Shown: piece by piece, positions 38,642 through 43,986 of the stretch
Position numbering within the stretch: position 1 is the first letter of the stretch
Layout of the letters: every line of letters begins with the position of its first letter
Assembly (NCBI GenBank): GCA_045807785.1
Contig: JBJMGS010000003.1
Location: 1-43,986 of the forward strand
From: JAIVGV01 sp045807785
GTDB taxonomy: Bacteria > Acidobacteriota > Blastocatellia > Pyrinomonadales > Pyrinomonadaceae
Reading direction: 5' to 3'
Length of the DNA: 43,986 bases
The notes under the pieces: generated by a model
Seen by the model: the letters and a program-made list of their open reading frames with translations, nothing else
Told to the model about the DNA's origin: nothing
Database searches by the model: none
Translations under genes and position numbers: made by a program

Positions 38642-41059
38642 ATGAGAATCACCGCCCTGACACTTGCCACCGTGCTGTGTCTCCAAATCTTTTGCCTACA
38701 GTTGCAACAAACCTCGGCGCAGACCATCGACGCGCGGGGCGGCGTCGGCGCGGACGTGAACGACAGCGACGCTTTCTTCCAGTCGGCCACGAACCCGCGC
38801 GCGCCGCGCGACGTGTCGCGGCGCGTCGAGGCGTTGCTCGCGCGCATGACGCTCGAGGAGAAGGTCGGGCAGATGACGCAGTTGGAGATCGGCATGGTCT
38901 CGACGGGGAGCAACCAGACGCTCGAGATCGATCCCGCCAAGCTCGAGAAGGCTGTCGGGCGCTACGGCGTCGGCTCGATCTTAAACGTGAAGGATCAGGC
39001 ACTGCCGCTCGCGCGCTGGCAAGACATCATCGGCAAGATTCAAGGGGCGAGCCAGCGCACGCGCTTGAAGATTCCCGTCCTCTACGGCCTCGACTCGATC
39101 CACGGCGCAAACTACGTGCAGGGCTCGACGCTCTTCCCGCAGGAGATTGGCATGGCGGCGACATGGAACCCTGCGCTCGTGCAGCGCTCGCAGGAGATCG
39201 CCGCCGCCGAGACGCGCGCCGCGGGCGTCCCCTGGTCGTTCTCGCCCGTGCTCGACATCGGTCGCCAACCCTTGTGGCCCCGCTTCTACGAGACCTTCGG
39301 CGAAGACCCGTATCTGGCGAAAGTGTTGGGCGCGGCGTTCGTGCGCGGGCTCGAAGGCGACGACGTTTCTTCGCCGGCGCACGTCGCCGCGAGCCTCAAG
39401 CACTACATGGGCTACAGTTTCCCCTTAAGCGGCAGGGATCGCACGACCGCACTGATCCCGGAGAACTACCTGCGCGAATATTTCCTCCCGACGTTCGCGG
39501 CGGCCGTCAGAGCCGGCGCGCACACCATCATGGTCAACTCCGCCGAGATCAACGGCACGCCGGGACACATCAACCACCACATCCTGACAGACATCCTGCG
39601 TGGCGAACTCGGCTTCAAGGGCTTCGTCGTCTCCGACTGGCAGGACATTCAGAAACTCGTCACGCAGTGGAAGGTCGCGGTGGACGAGAAAGAGGCGACG
39701 CGCATGGCGGTCATGGCCGGCATTGACATGAGCATGGTGCCGTCCGACTACAGCTTCGCAGACGATCTCATCGCGCTCGTCAAAGAGGGCAAAGTTCCCG
39801 TTTCGCGCATCGACGAAGCCGTGCGCCGCATCCTGCGCGTCAAGTTCGAGCTGGGACTCTTCGAGAACGCGCTGCCCGACCCGGCGCTCGCCGCGGGCTT
39901 CGGCACAAACGCTTCGCGCGACGTGGCACTGCAGGCGGCGCGCGAGTCTATGACGCTCTTGAAGAACGACGGCGGGCTGCTCCCCCTCGCGCGAGATCGC
40001 AAGGTGCTCGTCACGGGGCCGACGGCGAACTCGCTGCTCTCGCTCAACAACGGTTGGACTTACGTCTGGCAGGGCTCGGACGAGTCGCTCTACCCGAAAG
40101 ATCGCCCGACGATCCTACAGGCGCTTGAAGGCAGGTTGGGTCGCAACATCTCTTACGCGCCCGGCACGCGCATCGTGCGCGCCGTCGGCTCGCCTGCGAA
40201 CTCGACGCCGACGGACATCAACGAAGAGGTTGACATCCCCGCGGCGGTGCGTGCCGCGCGCGACGCTGACGTCGTCGTCCTCTGTCTCGGCGAAGGCTCT
40301 TACACCGAGACGCCCGGCAACATCACAGACCTCGCGCTGCCCGAACCGCAGTTGCGTCTCGCCGAAGCGATTGAAGCGACCGGCAAGCCGGTCGTCCTCG
40401 TGCTCGTCGAAGGACGACCGCGCGTCATCAGCCGCGTGGCCGACGGCGCGCGCGCGATCCTGATGGCGTACAACCCCGGCAACGAAGGCGGCACGGCGAT
40501 TAGTGATGTGCTCCTCGGCGACTACAATCCTTCGGGACGTCTCCCCTTCACCTACCCGCGCTCGGCGAACAACCTCTTCAACTACGACCGCAAGGTGTTT
40601 GAAGACACGGACACGTCGTTCGGCAACCTCGCCACGCGCCCGCAGTTCCAGTTCGGCGAGGGGCTGAGCTACACGACCTACGCCTACAGCAACCTGCGTG
40701 TGAGCCCGCAGGCGGTGCCCGCCGGCGGCACGGTCAACGTCGGTCTGACGGTGACGAACACCGGCGCGCGCGCGGGCAAAGAAACGGTTATCCTCTACGT
40801 GCGCGACCGCGTCGCATCCATCAGCCCGCCGGGCAAACGTGTGCGCCGCTTCGCCAAAATCTATCTTGAGCCGGGGCAGAGCCGCGATCTGACTTTCACG
40901 CTGCGCCCGGATGATCTCTCCTTCGTCGGCGCGGACAACCGCACCGTCGTCGAGCCCGGAGACTTCGACGTGATGGTGGGCACGCTCACAGGCACGTTCA
41001 CGCTCCAGGCCGGTCAGGCGCAGAATCCGGCGCGCACGCAGACGCGCCCCCGCAGATGA
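38642..41059 (+). CDS. bglX: Secreted beta-glucosidase-type glycoside hydrolase, GH3 (805 aa)
   Basis: GH3 enzymes remove terminal beta-glucosyl or related residues with a retaining mechanism. The signal peptide (MRITALTLATVLCLQIFCLQ) ends near QTSAQT. The TIM-barrel domain includes RMTLEEKVGQMTQLE, LYGLDSIHGANYVQGSTLFP and the nucleophile D332 in VVSDWQD. The second alpha/beta domain contains ALPEPQLRLAEAI and NPGNEGGTAI. A fibronectin-III-like C-terminal domain (NVGLTVTNTGARAGKETVIL) completes the BglX architecture. The ATG at 38642 is preceded by GAAGGA. Downstream genes on the strand (helical protein, GH16, GH9) follow with short gaps, so this probably starts an operon for beta-glucan breakdown. 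Confidence 0.94.
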   Translation: MRITALTLATVLCLQIFCLQLQQTSAQTIDARGGVGADVNDSDAFFQSATNPRAPRDVSRRVEALLARMTLEEKVGQMTQLEIGMVSTGSNQTLEIDPAKLEKAVGRYGVGSILNVKDQALPLARWQDIIGKIQGASQRTRLKIPVLYGLDSIHGANYVQGSTLFPQEIGMAATWNPALVQRSQEIAAAETRAAGVPWSFSPVLDIGRQPLWPRFYETFGEDPYLAKVLGAAFVRGLEGDDVSSPAHVAASLKHYMGYSFPLSGRDRTTALIPENYLREYFLPTFAAAVRAGAHTIMVNSAEINGTPGHINHHILTDILRGELGFKGFVVSDWQDIQKLVTQWKVAVDEKEATRMAVMAGIDMSMVPSDYSFADDLIALVKEGKVPVSRIDEAVRRILRVKFELGLFENALPDPALAAGFGTNASRDVALQAARESMTLLKNDGGLLPLARDRKVLVTGPTANSLLSLNNGWTYVWQGSDESLYPKDRPTILQALEGRLGRNISYAPGTRIVRAVGSPANSTPTDINEEVDIPAAVRAARDADVVVLCLGEGSYTETPGNITDLALPEPQLRLAEAIEATGKPVVLVLVEGRPRVISRVADGARAILMAYNPGNEGGTAISDVLLGDYNPSGRLPFTYPRSANNLFNYDRKVFEDTDTSFGNLATRPQFQFGEGLSYTTYAYSNLRVSPQAVPAGGTVNVGLTVTNTGARAGKETVILYVRDRVASISPPGKRVRRFAKIYLEPGQSRDLTFTLRPDDLSFVGADNRTVVEPGDFDVMVGTLTGTFTLQAGQAQNPARTQTRPRR

Positions 41060-41125
41060 TGATCAATGCAGTGGCAAGGCTCGCACGCCTGTCCGCGCGC
41101 GAGGCATCTCAAGGAGGAAGTTGAC

Positions 41126-41770
41126 ATGAAGCACCAACCACTCTGCCCGTTGAAAACTGTCGTCCGTCTGTCGGCCATCGCCGCTCTGTTGTTTGTCAGC
41201 GCGGGCACGGTACTGGCGCAGGGCGCGCCAGGGGGCGTGGGCGCGCCGGCCGTCGTTGACCCGAAGGGCGAAACTCACAGCCAGATGAACCGCGAGGCGG
41301 CGCTGCGCAGCGCCGAGATCGGCACCACCAACGTGCGGATAGATCGGCAACACCTCGCGGTTGCCATCACTCAGACGAAGCAGGACTTCAAGCGCATCCA
41401 GCTCATCCGCAACGATGTGATTGACTACCTCGTCGCCCAAAAACCGCTCGACTACAAACTAGTCTCCGAGCAAGCCGCCGAGATCAACAAGCGCGCCAAC
41501 CGGCTCAAGTCTTTCCTGATGCCCACCGCCCCGCCCGAAGACAAAGAGAAAGACGCCGCGAAGCAGATCAACTACGACGGCGAGCAGCTCAAGGGCGCGC
41601 TCGTCAAACTCTGCAACACGATTCACACCTTCACCGAGAACCAGATGTTCAAAGACCCCTCCACCGTTGACCTCCAGAAGGAGGCCGCCGCCGGGGGCGA
41701 TCTGCTGACCATCATCGAACTCAGCGACAACGTCAAACGCAGCGCCGAACGTCTGAAAGCGGCGAAATGA
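41126..41770 (+). CDS. Secreted helical protein of unknown function, paralogue of 28589-29233 (214 aa)
   Basis: The ATG at 41126 follows a strong AAGGAGGAAG site, so the longer upstream frame is not used. The signal peptide ends near TVLAQ. The rest is predicted helical, with the blocks QDFKRIQLIRNDVIDYL, LDYKLVSEQAAEINKRA and QLKGALVKLCNTIHTF shared with the copy at 28589, which has the same total length. The stop overlaps the next start by four bases (ATGA), giving translational coupling with the GH16 gene. It may be a periplasmic partner or stability factor for secreted hydrolases. No known family is recognised. Confidence 0.83.
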   Translation: MKHQPLCPLKTVVRLSAIAALLFVSAGTVLAQGAPGGVGAPAVVDPKGETHSQMNREAALRSAEIGTTNVRIDRQHLAVAITQTKQDFKRIQLIRNDVIDYLVAQKPLDYKLVSEQAAEINKRANRLKSFLMPTAPPEDKEKDAAKQINYDGEQLKGALVKLCNTIHTFTENQMFKDPSTVDLQKEAAAGGDLLTIIELSDNVKRSAERLKAAK

Positions 41771-42630
41771 TCGTGCGCCGCGTGCCCACCATCTTCGCGC
41801 TCGCGCTCCTGCTCTGCCTCGCGACGGGCGCGCGCGGGCAGGCGTGGCGACTCGTCTGGGGCGATGAGTTCGACGGGGCGAAAGGCGCGAGGGTTGATCG
41901 CACGAAGTGGGGTGCCGAGGTCGGCGGCTCGGGCTGGGGCAATCGCGAGTTGGAGTATTACACCGACGACGCGAAGAACGCTTACCTCGACGGGCGCGGG
42001 CATCTCGTCATCGAAGCGTTCAGCGAGACGCTGCCGCCAAACTTCAAGTGCTGGTACGGGCCGTGCCGCTACACCTCTGCGCGTCTCACGACGAAGCGGA
42101 AGTTCGCGCAAGCCTACGGTCGTTTCGAGACGCGCCTCAGGATACCCGCGGGTCAGGGCGTGTGGCCGGCCTTCTGGTTGCTCGGCGCAGACATCGACAC
42201 GGTGGGCTGGCCCGCGTGCGGCGAGATCGACATCATGGAGAACATCGGGCGCGAGCCCGCGCTCGTCCACGGCACGATGCACGGCCCCGGCTATTCGGGC
42301 GCAAGCGGCATCGGCGCACAGTTCGCCTTGCCCGGCGGCACGCGCTTCGCCGCAGACTTCCACGTCTTCGCCGTCGAATGGGAGGCGGGAGAGATTCGCT
42401 GGTATGTCGACGGCAAGCTCTACGAGACGAGGTCGAAGAGCGATCTGCCGGCGGGCGCGCGTTGGGTTTATGATCACCCGTTCTTCATCATCCTGAACCT
42501 CGCCATCGGCGGCGAATGGCCCCACGACCCGGACGCGACCACCTCCATGCCCCAGACGTTGACCGTCGATTACGTCCGCGCCTACGAACGCCGCAGCGAG
42601 CCGCGCCGCACTGCCGCCGCACATCGTTAG
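41767..42630 (+). CDS. Secreted beta-glucanase, GH16 (287 aa)
   Basis: GH16 endo-enzymes cut beta-1,3 or mixed-linkage glucans and related polymers. The signal peptide (MIVRRVPTIFALALLLCLAT) ends near ARGQ. The fold shows LVWGDEFDG at the start of the mature protein, AYGRFETRLRIPAGQGVWPA and the active site GEIDIMEN with nucleophile E153, D155 and acid/base E158 (the ExDxxE form with the bulge). Next come HGTMHGPGYSG and the closing DYVRAYER strand. All parts of the laminarinase subgroup are present and the protein has no extra modules. It is coupled by a four-base overlap to the helical protein and precedes the GH9 gene by 18 bases. Confidence 0.95.
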   Translation: MIVRRVPTIFALALLLCLATGARGQAWRLVWGDEFDGAKGARVDRTKWGAEVGGSGWGNRELEYYTDDAKNAYLDGRGHLVIEAFSETLPPNFKCWYGPCRYTSARLTTKRKFAQAYGRFETRLRIPAGQGVWPAFWLLGADIDTVGWPACGEIDIMENIGREPALVHGTMHGPGYSGASGIGAQFALPGGTRFAADFHVFAVEWEAGEIRWYVDGKLYETRSKSDLPAGARWVYDHPFFIILNLAIGGEWPHDPDATTSMPQTLTVDYVRAYERRSEPRRTAAAHR

Positions 42631-42648
42631 CCGCCGCTGAAGCAACAC

Positions 42649-43986
42649 ATGGGATCGCTCGTCCTCCTCTTCTCCCTGCTGACCGTCGCGCCGACCGCGC
42701 AGATTAAAGTCGATCAGGTCGGCTACCTCCCGCGCGCGGCGAAGGTCGCCTTCGTCGTCTCGGCGACGACCGCCGACGCCTTCAACGTGCGCCGCTCGCG
42801 CGACGACTCCATCGCCTTCTCCGGCAGACTCGCGCCCGCGCTTGCTGACGCGGACTCAGGCGACCGCGTGCAGGCCGCAGACTTCACGAAGCTGGAAGAG
42901 TCTGGAAGCTATTACCTCGACGTGCCGGGGGTGGGGAGGAGTTGGGACTTCGCGGTCGGCGCGGACGTGTATGCCCACGCGTTCTATCTCGCGATGCGCG
43001 CCTTCTACGGTCAACGCTGCGGCACCGCGGTTGACCTCGGCGCGGAGTTCCCCGGCTACCGCCACGCGGCGTGTCACCTGCGCGGCGCGTACCACGCCTC
43101 TTCCGGCAAGACGGGAGAGAGAGAGTCCGCGCGCGGCTGGCACGACGCGGGCGACTACGGTCGCTACGTCGTCAACTCCGCCGTCGCCACCGGCACGCTG
43201 CTCTGGGCTTGGGAGTTGTTCGACGCGCGCCTGCGCGAGATTAACCTCAACCTGCCTGAGTCGGGCAATCACACGCCGGACATCCTCGACGAGGTGCGCT
43301 GGAATCTCGACTGGATGCTCACCATGCAGGACGCAGACGGCGGCGTGTGGCACAAGCAGACGAGCGAGCAGTTCGCGCCGTTCGTCGCGCCGGAGAGGGA
43401 CGACTCGGTGAGCTACGTCGTCGGCACGGACGCAGTGCCTTACAAAAGCTCCTGCGCCACCGCCGACTTCGCCGCCGTCACGGCCATCGCCGCGCGCGTT
43501 TACGCTCCCTTCGATCAGGCTTACGCGCGAAAGTCTCTGCTCGCGTCGGAGCGCGCGTGGGAGTGGCTCGACAAATACCCGGAGGTTTCATTCCGCAACC
43601 CCACGGGCGTCGCGACGGGCGAGTACGGCGACCGACGCTGCGGCGACGAGCGGCTCTGGGCTTCCGCAGAGTTGTGGCGCACGACTAGAAAGGATATTTA
43701 TCAACGCCACTTCCTCGCGCACTTCGGCGAGTTCGCGAAATCGTCCGAGGGCTTCGCGCCGCCGTCCTGGGCGAACGTCGCGCCGCTCGCGATGTGGGCA
43801 TACGTGATTGGTGGCGGGAAAGACGGGGCGGCGTCGAAGTCGATCCGCGACGCCTCTCTGCGGGCGGCTGACGCGACGGTCGCGCACACTGATCGCAACG
43901 GCTATCGCAACAGCCTGACGGCGCGCGACTACGTCTGGGGCTCGAACGGCGTCGCGGCGAACTACGGCGTGCAACTTCTGGTGGCG
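42649..43986 (+). CDS. Secreted endoglucanase-type glycoside hydrolase, GH9 (partial, cut by window end)
   Basis: The frame from the ATG at 42649 stays open to the last base, giving 446 residues of an incomplete protein. A short signal peptide (MGSLVLLFSLLTVAPTAQ) leads into an Ig-like N-terminal domain with IKVDQVGYLPRAAKVAFVV, typical of the CelD-type GH9 subgroup. The alpha/alpha-barrel then begins around residue 105, with the GWHDAGDYGRYV segment holding the catalytic base region D166 and D169. HTPDILDEVRWNLDWML and DGGVWHK follow, and the last visible part is WGSNGVAANYG. The acid glutamate near the C-terminus lies outside the window. The ribosome-binding site is weak; the gene is 18 bases after GH16. 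Cellulose or mixed beta-glucan is the likely substrate. Confidence 0.93.
   Translation, partial: MGSLVLLFSLLTVAPTAQIKVDQVGYLPRAAKVAFVVSATTADAFNVRRSRDDSIAFSGRLAPALADADSGDRVQAADFTKLEESGSYYLDVPGVGRSWDFAVGADVYAHAFYLAMRAFYGQRCGTAVDLGAEFPGYRHAACHLRGAYHASSGKTGERESARGWHDAGDYGRYVVNSAVATGTLLWAWELFDARLREINLNLPESGNHTPDILDEVRWNLDWMLTMQDADGGVWHKQTSEQFAPFVAPERDDSVSYVVGTDAVPYKSSCATADFAAVTAIAARVYAPFDQAYARKSLLASERAWEWLDKYPEVSFRNPTGVATGEYGDRRCGDERLWASAELWRTTRKDIYQRHFLAHFGEFAKSSEGFAPPSWANVAPLAMWAYVIGGGKDGAASKSIRDASLRAADATVAHTDRNGYRNSLTARDYVWGSNGVAANYGVQLLVA

Overview
The window is a high-GC chromosomal segment, most likely from an Acidobacteriota member (the Blastocatellia / Pyrinomonadales type is my best guess). 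The basis is gene content: a VWA protein of the acidobacterial type, two Oar-like TonB-dependent receptors with N-terminal carboxypeptidase-regulatory-like domains, three CRTAC1-type (FG-GAP/VCBS plus ASPIC/UnbV) secreted proteins, abundant TPR lipoprotein-like or secreted proteins, and a heptaheme cytochrome. Almost every gene uses G/C-ending codons, and the high GC creates many long antisense open frames that I treated as shadows.

Layout. 1-1456: a dispersed hairpin repeat and a VWA gene split by an in-frame TAG. 1513-1692: a tRNA-Arg(ACG) with a near-consensus sigma70 promoter and a perfect hairpin behind it. 1719-3365: a secreted TPR protein and, divergently, a small secreted protein whose upstream region carries an excellent sigma54-type promoter. 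3402-4511: a phosphofructokinase with the residues of PPi-dependent enzymes. 4752-26665: a long block on the minus strand. In transcription order it holds a TonB receptor, then after an intrinsic terminator TPR / CRTAC1 / TPR / CRTAC1 / SGNH hydrolase / TonB receptor / APC permease / AhpD-like peroxidase / a TPR-CRTAC1 fusion protein / nitrilase. 27039-34339 (minus): a ROK regulator, a secreted helical protein, a NagX-like membrane acyltransferase, two phosphohexomutase paralogues and a GH16-like protein. 34548-43986 (plus, one exception): GH20 hexosaminidase, an AT-rich immunity-like gene, a minus-strand heptaheme cytochrome, GH3 beta-glucosidase, a paralogue of the secreted helical protein, GH16 and the start of a GH9 endoglucanase that runs off the window.

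How it may work together (inference). The right two thirds resembles a polysaccharide-utilisation region without a SusD: secreted GH20, GH3, GH16 and GH9 enzymes cut GlcNAc-containing glycans and beta-glucans, TonB receptors import fragments, NagX-like and ROK proteins fit GlcNAc handling and its control, and phosphohexomutases interconvert sugar phosphates. TPR/CRTAC1 pairs sit where SusD-like partners would be expected, and the 1216-residue protein fuses the two modules.

The most striking single observation is the AhpD-like peroxidase at 9501-10067 (minus). Its second redox-active cysteine codon is TGA, the frame continues on the other side with conserved family sequence, and a two-part stem-loop with a G-first apical loop begins directly after the TGA. 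This is what a bacterial selenocysteine insertion element looks like, so the gene probably encodes a CxxU selenoprotein. Other notable points are a phosphohexomutase lacking the catalytic serine, the sigma54 promoter, heptanucleotide repeats in inverted arrangement, and a foreign-looking orphan immunity-like gene.
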